Source of the DNA: Robertmurraya siralis
Lineage (GTDB): Bacteria > Bacillota > Bacilli > Bacillales > Cytobacillaceae
Length of the DNA stretch: 64,000 bases
Direction of reading: 5' to 3'
NCBI RefSeq assembly: GCF_005502275.1
Contig: NZ_SWLZ01000015.1
Span: forward strand, 1 to 64,000
Numbering within the stretch: the stretch's first letter is position 1; the number at the start of each line of letters is the position of its first letter. The notes beneath the pieces are model-generated. The model saw only the letters and a list, made by a program, of their open reading frames with translations. It was not told where the DNA came from and searched no databases. Positions 55,633-64,000 of the stretch are shown here, piece by piece. A program made the position numbers and the translations under genes.

Positions 55633-55829
55633 AATGGTCGTCAACAAACGAATCCCAAGTGAAGAAGATGGTGAATTTATAACAAGAAAAAAGAAAATGA
55701 GTATACATATCGTTTAAAAATTGAAAAGTTATTTCCAAAAAAAGAAAAGTTGTGATTCCAGTGTTCGATTCTGATATTTCGACAATAGACGACTTAACAA
55801 AGATTACAAAGTTCTTAAATAGGAGCTGA
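55633..55829 (+). pseudogene. Small protein gene broken by frameshifts
   Basis: Protein-like text appears in three frames in turn: MVVNKRIPSEEDGEFI (from ATG 55633), KKKENEYTYRLKIEKLFPK, then RKVVIPVFDSDISTIDD through TGA 55827. Joined, they make one protein of about 65 residues. At least two frameshifts would be needed. Family not recognised. Confidence 0.4.
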
Positions 55830-56053
55830 ATAAAAGCGAAATGAAGTAGCTGAGTAGTACCTTATCTTGCAGGAGTGCTTCGAAATTTTAAAACTGCTAA
55901 ATTCAAGTCTTGGTAAATTTTTGTTAGAAAGGAAATAAATCGCTTGAAGCAAAAGGTTACTTGGATCTTGAAAGATTAGTCCATTTAAGGGGATTGTTGT
56001 CAGCCTCCAGAAAACAAATATCCCGAGCGGACTCACGGTGGCTATTTCATCTA

Positions 56054-56079
56054 GCACTCCATCATAATGGAGCTTTTTT
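56054..56079 (+). terminator. Intrinsic terminator
   Basis: CTCCAT-CATA-ATGGAG extended by a G-C pair, then CTTTTTT. It may belong to the broken gene ending at 55829 or insulate the next operon. Confidence 0.65.
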
Positions 56080-56136
56080 CTCCCTGCCCTTTTTTTACTC
56101 TTCACTATATATAAAGGGTGGAGGGAGGTGAAAAAG

Positions 56137-56355
56137 ATGGCAGAAGCGATAATTCTAGATTCAAAGCTACGAATATTGTTTGAGATAGGTTTGAATGAAA
56201 AAGGAGAACCGCTCTACAAGGCGAAGACTTATAGCAATATTGATAAAAATGCAACGGCTGACCAGCTATTCGAAACTGCGCAAGCGTTGGGACAGTTATC
56301 AGTCTATCCGGTTCTGGGTGTAGAGCGTACGGATAATTTTGAAATTGTAGGTTAG
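56137..56355 (+). CDS. DUF1659 family protein (72 aa)
   Basis: Begins MAEAIILDSKLRILFEIGLN, with the family text GEPLYKAKTYSNIDKNATAD and LGQLSVYPVLGVERTDNFEI. The ATG at 56137 lies 8 bases after GGGAGG; the GTG at 56128 is in the ribosome binding site. First of three small genes (DUF1659, DUF2922, YvrJ) that recur together in Bacillus; function unknown. Confidence 0.88.
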   Translation: MAEAIILDSKLRILFEIGLNEKGEPLYKAKTYSNIDKNATADQLFETAQALGQLSVYPVLGVERTDNFEIVG

Positions 56356-56411
56356 CGTGTAAAGCTTTTGTTTTTTGTAGGATATGCAGTTTTAGATGAG
56401 GAGGTGAAAAT

Positions 56412-56627
56412 ATGGCGAAAACATTGGAGTTACAGTTTCTTACAGAATTTGGACAAAGTCAAAATCTGACCGTAGATGCGCCGAAAGGACCGATTGATGA
56501 GGCTGAGGTGAAAGCAGCAATGGAAGCTATTATCGCTTCAAATGCTTTCCGTAGTTCAAAAGGAAGATTGGCGAATATAAAAGGTGCCCGTGTGATTGAG
56601 CGAAATGTTACGGAATATGAGATTTAA
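56412..56627 (+). CDS. DUF2922 family protein (71 aa)
   Basis: AKTLELQFLTEFGQSQNLTV opens the sequence, followed by APKGPIDEAEVKAAMEAIIA and ends GARVIERNVTEYEI, the DUF2922 pattern. ATG after GAGGAGGTGAAAAT. Co-transcribed with the DUF1659 gene 56 bases upstream. Cytosolic, beta-rich, no catalytic residue known. Confidence 0.88.
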   Translation: MAKTLELQFLTEFGQSQNLTVDAPKGPIDEAEVKAAMEAIIASNAFRSSKGRLANIKGARVIERNVTEYEI

Positions 56628-56842
56628 TTTTTGCGGAGGAGCCGGGAGAAGAACAATCTGGCTCCTTTTGAAATCTTAGTATTGAACCAGTAGTAGATCA
56701 GATCCAAATGCCTTAGTGTTATTTTGAAATAAAAAAAGAACAACAGCACAACGTATATTTTCGGGAAAATGAGAAAACTACAACGAGCCAGAAAAACTAG
56801 AGCATTTAAAAGCTGCCTATATAAGGAGAGGAGGAGAGAGAG

Positions 56843-56980
56843 GTGGAGCAATTCATTCCATTCATAAGCGAGGTAGGGTTTCCAATTATCGTTACCCTTT
56901 ACTTACTTTATCGAATCGAGGCAAAGCTGGATGTAGTTGTGCAATCTATTCTAAGCCTCCCTGAGCAATTAAAAGAATAG
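56843..56980 (+). CDS. YvrJ-family protein (45 aa)
   Basis: The GTG at 56843 has GGAGGAGAGAGAG upstream. The product reads MEQFIPFISEVGFPIIVTLY, LLYRIEAKLDVVVQSILSLP and ends EQLKE: one membrane helix and a short amphipathic tail, matching the YvrJ family. It completes the DUF1659-DUF2922-YvrJ trio, here 215 bases after DUF2922. Function unknown. Confidence 0.88.
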   Translation: MEQFIPFISEVGFPIIVTLYLLYRIEAKLDVVVQSILSLPEQLKE

Positions 56981-57115
56981 GCAAATTTGAATTCATGTTC
57001 AAATGAAGAATCTAATCTGAGAAAACTAAGATAGAATAATAATTTTTCGGGATGTTTTGTCATGTTTCGACACGTTTAAACATTGATATATAAGGGTTTG
57101 TCGGATTTATCCACA

Positions 57116-57144
57116 TTGACAGAATTAACTGAAAATGTTATATT
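57116..57144 (+). promoter_or_regulatory. Promoter of the cold-shock gene
   Basis: TTGACA (57116-57121), 17-base spacer, TATATT (57139-57144). The transcript would start near 57151, giving a leader of about 220 bases before the ATG, typical of cold-shock mRNAs. Confidence 0.8.
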
Positions 57145-57372
57145 AAAAACAGCCGTTAGCACGTGTTTGTTTTTTCAAGACACTTGTTCCAAAATGTTTC
57201 GAATGATTTCACAATCTAAAGGTACTAGAATAATGTAGTTTGATAATCCATTATTCATAGATGAAAGCCTTTACGAAATGGACTCGAGTAATGTAAGAAG
57301 ATGCAATACGTTGTAAATGGTGAATTTTACACATGGCACTTATCCTGTGCCGATTTAGGAGGATTTTTTTTC

Positions 57373-57573
57373 ATGAAAAACGGTAAAGTAAAATGGTTTA
57401 ATGCAGAAAAAGGGTTTGGATTCATCGAATCTGAAGATGGAAATGATGTATTTGTACATTACTCTGCTATTCAGGCTGAAGGATTCAAAACATTAGAAGA
57501 AGGCCAAGAAGTATCTTTTGAGGTTGTTGAAGGTGCTCGTGGGCCGCAAGCGGCTAATGTGGTAAAACTTTAA
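57373..57573 (+). CDS. Cold-shock protein, CspA family (66 aa)
   Basis: OB-fold RNA chaperone with both RNA-binding motifs: [13 protein letters not shown] (RNP1) and VFVHYSAI (RNP2). ATG 57373 follows GGAGGATTTTTTTTC. Preceded by a strong promoter and a long untranslated leader. Closest to Bacillus CspB/CspD. Single gene with its own terminator. Confidence 0.96.
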   Translation: MKNGKVKWFNAEKGFGFIESEDGNDVFVHYSAIQAEGFKTLEEGQEVSFEVVEGARGPQAANVVKL

Positions 57574-57591
57574 TTTAATTGTAAATGTTGA

Positions 57592-57622
57592 ACGGCTCAA
57601 CCTCGTGGTTGGGCTGTTTTTA
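57592..57622 (+). terminator. Cold-shock gene terminator
   Basis: GGCTCAACC pairs with GGTTGGGCT around TCGT, followed by GTTTTTAGG. Confidence 0.8.
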
Positions 57623-57705
57623 GGTTATCCGGAATCCTGTAATTGTAAAGTTTCATCACTCTCTAAAACTGGTATAATGATGAAAGATAAGATGGGGTGA
57701 GAATG

Positions 57706-58851
57706 ATGAAATTTATTCATACTGCCGATTGGCACTTAGGGAAGCTTGTTCATGGTTTATACATGACAGAGGATCAACGAATAGTCCTCAACCAATTCGT
57801 TAAACTAGTAGAGGAAGAGAAACCGGATGCTGTTGTGATAGCCGGTGATTTATATGACCGCTCAGTTCCACCGATCGATGCAGTTGAACTCCTTGATGAG
57901 ATCCTTTTTAAAATCAATGTGGAACTAAACACACCAATCATTGCGATTGCTGGTAATCATGATAGTGCTGAAAGATTATCATTTGGAAGCTCGTGGTATC
58001 GAAACAGCCACTTTTATTTAACTGGTAAGCTCCAAAAAGCATTTCAACCAATTCATTTAAAAGGGGTTAATTTTTATTTAGTTCCTTATGCCGAACCAGG
58101 GATGGTCAGACATCTGCTTGATGATGATACCATCCATTCCCATCAGGATGCCATGAAAGCGATGATCGGGACAATAGAAAAATCATTAAATGTAAACGAA
58201 CCGAACGTTTTTGTCGGACATGCTTTTGTTTTAGGCGGAAGCACTTCTGAATCTGAACGAACTCTTTCTGTAGGTGGTTCTGGTTGCGTTGGTCAAGAAT
58301 TATTTTCCCCATTTTCATATACTGCTTTAGGGCATCTCCATAGTCCGGATGCTATAAAACATGATAAAATCTTTTATTCTGGATCACTATTAAAATATTC
58401 TTTCTCGGAAGCGAAGCAAAAAAAATCCGTTCAAATAGTTGAAATGAATGAGAATGGCACATTCCAGATCCGCTATCATTCTCTTGCTCCGAAACAGGAT
58501 ATGCGTGAGCTTGAAGGTTATTTAGAAGAACTTTTAGATCCGAGCTTTTACGAAAGACAGAAGCGAGAAGATTATTTGAAAATAACATTACATGATGAAG
58601 GGGCCTTGCTTGATCCGATAAACAAACTCCGCCAAGTCTATCCAAATGTTCTTCATTTGGAGCGTAAAATGGCATTAGCCGATTTGAAAAAGAGTGAACA
58701 GACGACGGTGCAAAGAGAGGAAAAAAAGTCCGAGATTGAGCTATTTGCACAATTCTATCAAGAGATGACAACAGCCGATTTCACACCAGAAAAACAGCAA
58801 GTGATGGCTGAAATGATTGACAAAGCGCTGAGCGAGGAGGGCGTAAAATGA
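57706..58851 (+). CDS. sbcD: DNA repair exonuclease SbcD (381 aa)
   Basis: Mre11-type nuclease that opens DNA hairpins and ends together with SbcC. Metallophosphoesterase motifs: FIHTADWHLGK, VIAGDLYDR, AGNHDSAERL, VGHAFVLGG and LGHLHSPD. Two ATGs (57703, 57706) are possible; the second has better spacing to GGGGTG. Its stop overlaps the sbcC start (ATGA). A TATAAT at 57673 is a likely -10. Confidence 0.96.
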   Translation: MKFIHTADWHLGKLVHGLYMTEDQRIVLNQFVKLVEEEKPDAVVIAGDLYDRSVPPIDAVELLDEILFKINVELNTPIIAIAGNHDSAERLSFGSSWYRNSHFYLTGKLQKAFQPIHLKGVNFYLVPYAEPGMVRHLLDDDTIHSHQDAMKAMIGTIEKSLNVNEPNVFVGHAFVLGGSTSESERTLSVGGSGCVGQELFSPFSYTALGHLHSPDAIKHDKIFYSGSLLKYSFSEAKQKKSVQIVEMNENGTFQIRYHSLAPKQDMRELEGYLEELLDPSFYERQKREDYLKITLHDEGALLDPINKLRQVYPNVLHLERKMALADLKKSEQTTVQREEKKSEIELFAQFYQEMTTADFTPEKQQVMAEMIDKALSEEGVK

Positions 58852-61800
58852 GACCGATTACGTTAACGATGCAAGCCTTTGGTCCTTATGCAGGGAGAGA
58901 AACAATTGATTTTAGTGAACTAGGAAATCGAACGATGTTTGTGATTTCCGGAAAAACAGGTTCTGGGAAAACGACGATTTTTGACGGTATCAGCTATGCC
59001 ATATATGGAAAAGCAAGTGGCGAGGATCGCAACGGCTCAGAATTAAGAAGTCAATTCGCTCGTGATGATTTACATACAGAGGTCGCCTTGAAGTTTAGTT
59101 TACGGGGGAAGCAATACTTCGTTAAACGTTCTCCACAACAGGAAAAGAAAAAGGAACGTGGGGATGGCTATAGAACCGTTGGCGCAAGTGCTGAATTATA
59201 TATATTTGATCAATATGGAGAACAACAGCTTGTCGCAGCGAACGTGAGAGATGTGGATGAAAAAATAAAAGAGATTATGCTGATTGACAGTAATCAATTC
59301 AGGCAAATTTTAATGATTCCACAAGGCGAATTTCGCAAGCTACTAACATCAGATAGCAAAGAAAAGGAAGTGATTCTTCAGCGCCTGTTCCATACGGAAA
59401 TGTATAAACGAATTGAGGAAAAACTGAAGCAAGAAGCAATCGAATTAAAGAGAAACGTTGAAAATCAACAAGAAGAACGAGCACTTTTAATTCGTAAAAT
59501 TTCGGCCATTTATAACGAAGAACTTAAGCGTTATTTAGAAGCAGGCAGTGATCAGGATGTTCTTATATTTCCGTTACTTGAAACAGAAATTGAAAAAATG
59601 GCTGAGCAGTTAGAAAAAATAAAAAATGAAGTAAAGGAGAAAGAAAAGGATAAAGAACTATTTGCTCAAAAATTATATGAAGCAGAAAATATCGTTAAGC
59701 AAATGGAGACAAGGGAGCAATTAGCTGTCAGAAAAAAAGCCCTTGAAATCAATAAAGAGATGTTCGTACGAAAGGAAAAAGAAATTGTACAGGCAAATAA
59801 AGCTGCACTTTTAGCAAAACAGGATGAATTATGCCATCGCCTAAAAAAGGAACGGGATGCGCTCATTGAAAATGTAAAGCTTCGAGCGAAAAATTTAGAA
59901 GATTTGCATGCACTTTTACAAAAACACGAAGAAATTTGGAAGAATGAATTAGCAAAAGAAGATGAAAGAAAAAAAGTCCAAGAGGAGATTCACTCTCTTC
60001 AACAGATGAAAGATGAAGTGACTTCTTTTGCGCTATTACAAAAAGAAGTCATGCAAATGCAGCAAAATAGAGCAAAACGATTGGAACAGCAGCAGCAGCT
60101 AGAGGAAACCTTTTGCTTGACGGAAAAGGCATTAGGTAAGCTGCTAAAGGAAAAGAATTCAATCGAGAAAATTGATGTTCAAATTCTTGAAAATAGGCGA
60201 AATTTTGATAAGCTTGAGCAGGAATTAGCATTGGCAGCAAAGTATGGACAGCAAGTACAAAAAAATAAAGAAAACGCCATAAGTTTAGAGAAAAGTCACA
60301 AAATGCTCGCTCAGGCACAAGCGCGCCTCGATGACGCGAAGGCATTGGTTCACGACCTTGAAAACAAGTGGCTCCATGGTCAAGCGGCTGCTTTAGCGAA
60401 TCAACTTCATACGGGAGAAGCGTGCCCTGTATGCGGCTCAACAGAGCATCCGCAGCCAGCTTCTCAACATGCCGAGTTCGTTCCTGATGAGAATGATCTG
60501 AAAGCCGCTAAAGAACAGGTCGCTGTTTTAGAACAAGAGAGGTTACAACTAGAATCAGCCTTTCTTGAAAAGCAATCCAGAATGAAAACAGGTTCAGAAT
60601 TACTTCAGGAAATTTCTCAAGATTTAATAAAGCTGCGAGCGGACTTTACAGAAGACAAACTAGAATCGTACAACCATGATTTATTAGATAGAAAGCGTAT
60701 TTTACAGAAAGAATATCAGCAGTTGATTGAATTGGAAAAGAAATACAAACAAGTTTCAGCAGAAGTAGCAAAATTGGAGGAGAAAAAGAATCTTCTTGAA
60801 CAGCAAATTTCTGATGTTAAAGGACAAGTTAATGATGCTGCAATAAGATTTACGGAAAAAAATACACAATTAAATGGATTAATGTCAAGAATTCCTGTGG
60901 AGCTTCGATCAACGGAGGCTTTTGAGAGGAAATGGCTGAAGGCTGTGCGTACACAAGAAAGTCTCCTTCAGCAATTTGAAGCAACACAGAGACATTTTCA
61001 AGAGACAAAAGAGAAATACTTTTCAGCGCAAAGTGCTTTTGAGACAGTGCAGAAACATGCGAAAGAAAAAGAAACAGAATTGAATGTAGAAAGAGCAGCG
61101 TTTATAAAGCAATTAAAAGAGCAAGATTTTAAAGACTACAAGCAATTTGAATATGCTAAGCGTTCAACTGAGGAAATTGCCCTGCTTGAAAAGGAAATTC
61201 GTCATTATTATGAAGAGCTTCGTTCCGTTTCAGATCGTTATCAGGAATTAGTAGAAACGCTGCGTGGTATAGACAAACCTAATTTACAAGAATTACAGCA
61301 AAAAGTTCATGAAGTTCAGGAAATAATAGCAGAATTAAATACCCAATATACGAATCTTTTTATTAAAAAGAACGAAAATGAACAAATTCGCGCTTTAATT
61401 GTGCGGATTAATGATGAGATGAAGGAATTAGAAAAGCGATACAAATTGGTAGGAGAACTGTATGATATTACCCGCGGACAAAATGCTGCGAAGATTACGT
61501 TTGAACGGTATGTATTAGCTGCTTTTCTTGATGACATTTTACGAGAGGCGAATAGCCGTTTATTAAAAATGACAAGTGGACGTTATCAAATGCTGCGAAA
61601 AAAAGAACGAGCGAAAGGGAATGTCCAAAGTGGTTTGGAATTACTTGTTTTTGATCAATACACAGGGCAAGAAAGACATGTTAAAACGCTATCCGGTGGA
61701 GAAAGCTTTAAGGCTGCTCTCTCACTGGCATTAGGGCTTGCAGATGTCGTTCAGAATTACGCGGGAGGCGTATCGCTAGAAACAATGTTTATTGATGAAG

Positions 61801-61985
61801 GATTCGGAACTTTAGATCCAGAGTCGCTCGATCAGGCCATTGAAGCGCTCATTGATATTCAAAGCAGTGGAAGGCTTGTTGGAATCATTTCTCATGTGCC
61901 AGAGCTCCGCGAGCGCATAGATGCAAGACTTGAGGTTACAGGGACGCAAACGGGCAGTACAACAAATTTTTATTTTTTAAATTAG
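58848..61985 (+). CDS. sbcC: DNA repair ATPase SbcC (1045 aa)
   Basis: Rad50-type ATPase. Walker A is ISGKTGSGKTT near residue 37, Q-loop ILMIPQGEFRKLL. Long coiled coils (about 190-900) carry a zinc hook CPVCG near residue 525. Signature LSGGESF and Walker B MFIDEGFGTLDPES are at the C-terminus. The ATG overlaps the sbcD stop. Length is normal. With SbcD it processes double-strand ends and stalled or palindromic DNA. Confidence 0.96.
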   Translation: MRPITLTMQAFGPYAGRETIDFSELGNRTMFVISGKTGSGKTTIFDGISYAIYGKASGEDRNGSELRSQFARDDLHTEVALKFSLRGKQYFVKRSPQQEKKKERGDGYRTVGASAELYIFDQYGEQQLVAANVRDVDEKIKEIMLIDSNQFRQILMIPQGEFRKLLTSDSKEKEVILQRLFHTEMYKRIEEKLKQEAIELKRNVENQQEERALLIRKISAIYNEELKRYLEAGSDQDVLIFPLLETEIEKMAEQLEKIKNEVKEKEKDKELFAQKLYEAENIVKQMETREQLAVRKKALEINKEMFVRKEKEIVQANKAALLAKQDELCHRLKKERDALIENVKLRAKNLEDLHALLQKHEEIWKNELAKEDERKKVQEEIHSLQQMKDEVTSFALLQKEVMQMQQNRAKRLEQQQQLEETFCLTEKALGKLLKEKNSIEKIDVQILENRRNFDKLEQELALAAKYGQQVQKNKENAISLEKSHKMLAQAQARLDDAKALVHDLENKWLHGQAAALANQLHTGEACPVCGSTEHPQPASQHAEFVPDENDLKAAKEQVAVLEQERLQLESAFLEKQSRMKTGSELLQEISQDLIKLRADFTEDKLESYNHDLLDRKRILQKEYQQLIELEKKYKQVSAEVAKLEEKKNLLEQQISDVKGQVNDAAIRFTEKNTQLNGLMSRIPVELRSTEAFERKWLKAVRTQESLLQQFEATQRHFQETKEKYFSAQSAFETVQKHAKEKETELNVERAAFIKQLKEQDFKDYKQFEYAKRSTEEIALLEKEIRHYYEELRSVSDRYQELVETLRGIDKPNLQELQQKVHEVQEIIAELNTQYTNLFIKKNENEQIRALIVRINDEMKELEKRYKLVGELYDITRGQNAAKITFERYVLAAFLDDILREANSRLLKMTSGRYQMLRKKERAKGNVQSGLELLVFDQYTGQERHVKTLSGGESFKAALSLALGLADVVQNYAGGVSLETMFIDEGFGTLDPESLDQAIEALIDIQSSGRLVGIISHVPELRERIDARLEVTGTQTGSTTNFYFLN

Positions 61986-61998
61986 AAATAAAACACTG

Positions 61999-62030
61999 AC
62001 TACACTATTGATCGATGGTGTAGTTTTTTT
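61999..62030 (+). terminator. sbcDC terminator
   Basis: ACTACAC pairs with GTGTAGT around a 12-base loop, followed by TTTTTTT. Confidence 0.85.
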
Positions 62031-62133
62031 CATCATACCGGGAAATATATCAAAAGGCACTTTGATTGATATATGTCATTATCGCAATGATCAAGTATAA
62101 TACAAGTATTGGTTTTTTTGTGGGGTGAGAGAT

Positions 62134-62844
62134 TTGCAACATTTTTTTGGACATGATTATGGGCTTTTCCCCTTTCAAATATTTTCTTTATCCCATTTTA
62201 TTATGCTATTTTTCTTTTTTTTCGGTTCTATACTGATTGTAATGTTGCAAACGACACTAAAAAAATATGAAAAAGTTATTAAGACAATATTGTTCGTTTG
62301 CCTTTTTCTTTTTGAAACTCTTTATCATGTTTGGCTCTTTGTCGGGGGACAATGGAGTATTGCTTTTGCGTTGCCGTTTCATCTTTGTTCGATTAGTTTG
62401 CTCCTTTGTTTAATCCTTTTATTATCCAATTCTAAACTCGTTTTTCAGTTTGTTTACTTTCTCGGCCTCGCTGGAGCTATGCAAGCGATGGTTACACCTG
62501 AATTATTTGTAGGCTTTCCCCATTTTCGCTTTTTTCAATTTTTCACCACTCATATGCTTATTATTTGGGTAGGGTTATTTTTTGTATTTGTTAAAGGGTA
62601 TGTGGTGACAAAAAGAGGCCTGTGGCAATCGTTTGCCTTTTTAAACGCTGCTGCTGTAATTGCTTTTCTTACTAATATTGCAACTGGAGGAAATTATATG
62701 TTTTTGGCGCACAAGCCAGAGAACCCCTCCTTAATTGATTTTTTAGGACCGTATCCTCTATATATTCTTGTGTTAGAATGTATTGCACTTGTATTATTTT
62801 TTGTATTATATTTGCCATGGAGGAAGAGAGGAGAGAGAAAATGA
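62134..62844 (+). CDS. TIGR02206/YwaF-like membrane protein (236 aa)
   Basis: About seven hydrophobic helices, aromatic-rich (FFFFFGSILIVML, LFLFETLYHVWLFVGG). It has the family pattern ALPFHLCSISLLLC and ATGGNYMFLAHKPENPSLID. TTG 62134 is chosen because GGGGTG lies 6 bases before it; the GTG at 62125 falls inside that site. Its stop overlaps the start of the next gene. Function unknown. Confidence 0.82.
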   Translation: MQHFFGHDYGLFPFQIFSLSHFIMLFFFFFGSILIVMLQTTLKKYEKVIKTILFVCLFLFETLYHVWLFVGGQWSIAFALPFHLCSISLLLCLILLLSNSKLVFQFVYFLGLAGAMQAMVTPELFVGFPHFRFFQFFTTHMLIIWVGLFFVFVKGYVVTKRGLWQSFAFLNAAAVIAFLTNIATGGNYMFLAHKPENPSLIDFLGPYPLYILVLECIALVLFFVLYLPWRKRGERK

Positions 62845-63350
62845 AGAAAATTATTGTAATGGGAGTTTCAGCTGGGGCAGGAAAATCAACCCTCGCCAAA
62901 AAAATGGGTTCCATCTTAAACATTCCTGTTTATCATTTAGATACTTTATATTGGAGGCCAGGGTGGGTTGAAGCTAGTCCAGACGAATTTTGCACGGCTC
63001 AAGAAGAAATTGTGCAGCAATCTGAATGGATAATAGAAGGAAACTACAGCAGTACTTTTGAAGTGCGATTCCCTCATGCGGATGCGATCGTTTACATAGA
63101 AAAACCGCTTTTAGTGTGCCTTTATCGGGTTGTTAAAAGAAGAATTCAAAATCATCGAAAAACTCGCAGTGATATGGCTCCTGGCTGTGAGGAAAAACTT
63201 GACTGGGCCTTTATCAAGTTTATTTTAACGACTTATGCCAATAGAAAAAAGATTATGGCTGAGCACTGTGAAAAATTTAAGAAAACAAAAAAAGTGTTTA
63301 TTCTCCGAAATAAGCGAGATATTGAGTCTTTTTTAGAGGAATTGGATTAA
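62841..63350 (+). CDS. P-loop kinase of the topology-modulation (FlaR-like) group (169 aa)
   Basis: Adenylate-kinase-like fold with Walker A GVSAGAGKST, then YHLDTLYWRPGWV and WIIEGNYSSTFEVRFPHADAIVY (shortened: IIEGNYSSTFEVRFPHADA), the family hallmark. ATG 62841 after GAGGAGAGAGAAA overlaps the upstream stop (ATGA). Substrate unknown; the topology-modulation name of the family is historical. Own terminator. Confidence 0.88.
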   Translation: MKKIIVMGVSAGAGKSTLAKKMGSILNIPVYHLDTLYWRPGWVEASPDEFCTAQEEIVQQSEWIIEGNYSSTFEVRFPHADAIVYIEKPLLVCLYRVVKRRIQNHRKTRSDMAPGCEEKLDWAFIKFILTTYANRKKIMAEHCEKFKKTKKVFILRNKRDIESFLEELD

Positions 63351-63351
63351 A

Positions 63352-63388
63352 GCAAAAAAGCAAATGGAAAGCCGATTTGCTTTTTTGC
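63352..63388 (+). terminator. Terminator after the P-loop kinase
   Basis: GCAAAAAAGCAAAT and ATTTGCTTTTTTGC are exact complements with a 9-base loop. Confidence 0.8.
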
Positions 63389-63442
63389 AGGGAATGAAAT
63401 TCCAATTTGACTGTTAAAGTGAAATATTATTTACAGTGGTAG

Positions 63443-63763
63443 TTACTTTTTTACTTCTTTGAATGAAATTGCAATCACACGCTCTGTTTCTTTATCAAAT
63501 TTTATATTGACTAAAAGTCCGAATTCTTTGTCATTCTCTTTTAGCCACAGCTTAAACTTTTCGACTGTTGTATTTGTACCTTGAACACGACCGATATGTT
63601 TATAATCTTTTATTTCTGCATTTGGATATTTTTCCTTCGTTTTGCTTACTGCTAGCTGCCCCCATTTTTCAAATTTTTCTTCAGCTTCGACAATGGAAGA
63701 ATCGATTGCAATAAAGGCAAAGCCGGCGGTTAAAAGAATCAAGCTTATCAGTATTTTTTTCAT
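63443..63763 (-). CDS. DUF3889 secreted protein, YqzG-like (106 aa)
   Basis: The signal peptide MKKILISLILLTAGFAFIA ends near residue 27 (VEAEEKF). The mature part fits DUF3889: GQLAVSKTKEKYPNAEIKDY and GTNTTVEKFKLWLKENDKEF with final VIAISFKEV. Small, basic and exported; function unknown. ATG 63763 has AGGAGAGC 8-12 bases upstream. It lies convergent with the P-loop kinase gene. Confidence 0.82.
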   Translation of the reverse strand: MKKILISLILLTAGFAFIAIDSSIVEAEEKFEKWGQLAVSKTKEKYPNAEIKDYKHIGRVQGTNTTVEKFKLWLKENDKEFGLLVNIKFDKETERVIAISFKEVKK

Positions 63764-63926
63764 TTATTTGTTGCTCTCCTTTTTTTCTATTAGTTTTTCA
63801 TGTTTTTTCAACTCTATTCATTATAGAAGAGAAAAATTCGAACTTAAAACTGTGATCTTCTTCCTTGAAAGTAGATTTAATTCAAGCTACAGTTAATGAA
63901 GATACAATAAAGGAAGGGAACGCGGG

Positions 63927-64000
63927 ATGAAAAGATATTTTACGATTGGAATGGCCGGGCATATCGACCATGGAAAGACAACGTTAACAAAGGCCTTAAC
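63927..64000 (+). CDS. selB: Selenocysteine elongation factor SelB, N-terminus only
   Basis: The window ends 74 bases into the gene. The 24 residues seen begin MKRYFTIGMAGHIDHGKTTL and hold the GTPase P-loop GHIDHGKT of translation factors. The MAGHIDHGKTTLTKAL form is typical of SelB rather than EF-Tu or IF2, and a tRNA-Sec occurs in the same window. SelB delivers Sec-tRNA to UGA codons followed by a SECIS hairpin. Ribosome binding site GGAAGGGAACGCGGG. Confidence 0.85.
   Translation, partial: MKRYFTIGMAGHIDHGKTTLTKAL

Noticed and set aside
55815-56105. 96-codon minus frame
   Set aside because: Unbalanced composition, no ribosome binding site, and it covers a terminator hairpin read on the + strand.

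Overview
The window comes from a low-GC, endospore-forming Bacillaceae genome. The gene order lexA-yneA-yneB-ynzC-tkt-sirA-yneF ... ccdA-yneI-ccdC ... yneK matches the Bacillus subtilis chromosome. Sporulation-type genes (YjcZ, CotD-like, DUF4183, sirA with a 0A box), strong AGGAGG ribosome binding sites and frequent GTG/TTG starts support this. A UCA-anticodon tRNA-Sec at 17.8 kb and the start of selB at the right edge show that the cell also makes selenocysteine, which is uncommon in Bacillus.

Layout. 0-4.6 kb: decaying or spore-related small genes, plus an unusual 197-nt RNA with a tRNA-like body under a near-consensus promoter. 4.7-17.7 kb: conserved lexA-to-yneK backbone, interrupted by a heterodimeric ABC exporter and an orphan lipoprotein. 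17.8 kb: tRNA-Sec. 18.4-37.0 kb: acetate kinase, a PocR-type sensor and AraC-type response regulator, then a B12-dependent diol/glycerol dehydratase microcompartment operon (pduA B C D E G H K J L, eutJ, a flavoprotein, pduN O P, a membrane protein, pduQ) ending in a tiny cationic ORF. 37.1-50.6 kb: mixed accessory genes (Xre regulator pair, FbpA-like protein, aldo/keto reductase, ECF sigma factor, BceRS-BceAB-type peptide-antibiotic module, ArsR/SRPBCC pair, acetyltransferases, MBL hydrolase). 50.7-54.7 kb: the Hen1-Pnkp RNA-repair pair. 54.9-57.0 kb: holin-like gene, a decayed region, and a DUF1659-DUF2922-YvrJ trio. 57.3-64 kb: cold-shock protein, sbcD-sbcC, small membrane and kinase genes, a DUF3889 protein, and selB (cut by the window edge).

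How the genes work together. The shell proteins (PduA/B/J/K/N) should enclose PduCDE dehydratase, its reactivase PduGH, the cobalamin adenosyltransferase PduO, the CoA-acylating aldehyde dehydrogenase PduP, the alcohol dehydrogenase PduQ and the phosphotransacylase PduL. Acetate kinase upstream can turn the acyl-phosphate into ATP. Six proteins carry similar short N-terminal amphipathic helices of the encapsulation-peptide type, including the uncharacterised flavoprotein. The sensor kinase of this locus has Asn where the family phospho-acceptor His is expected.

The most novel items are the tRNA-like RNA, the flavoprotein and membrane protein of the microcompartment operon, the His-less PocR kinase, and several microproteins. 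All assignments rest on reading the sequence and family knowledge; no database search was run.
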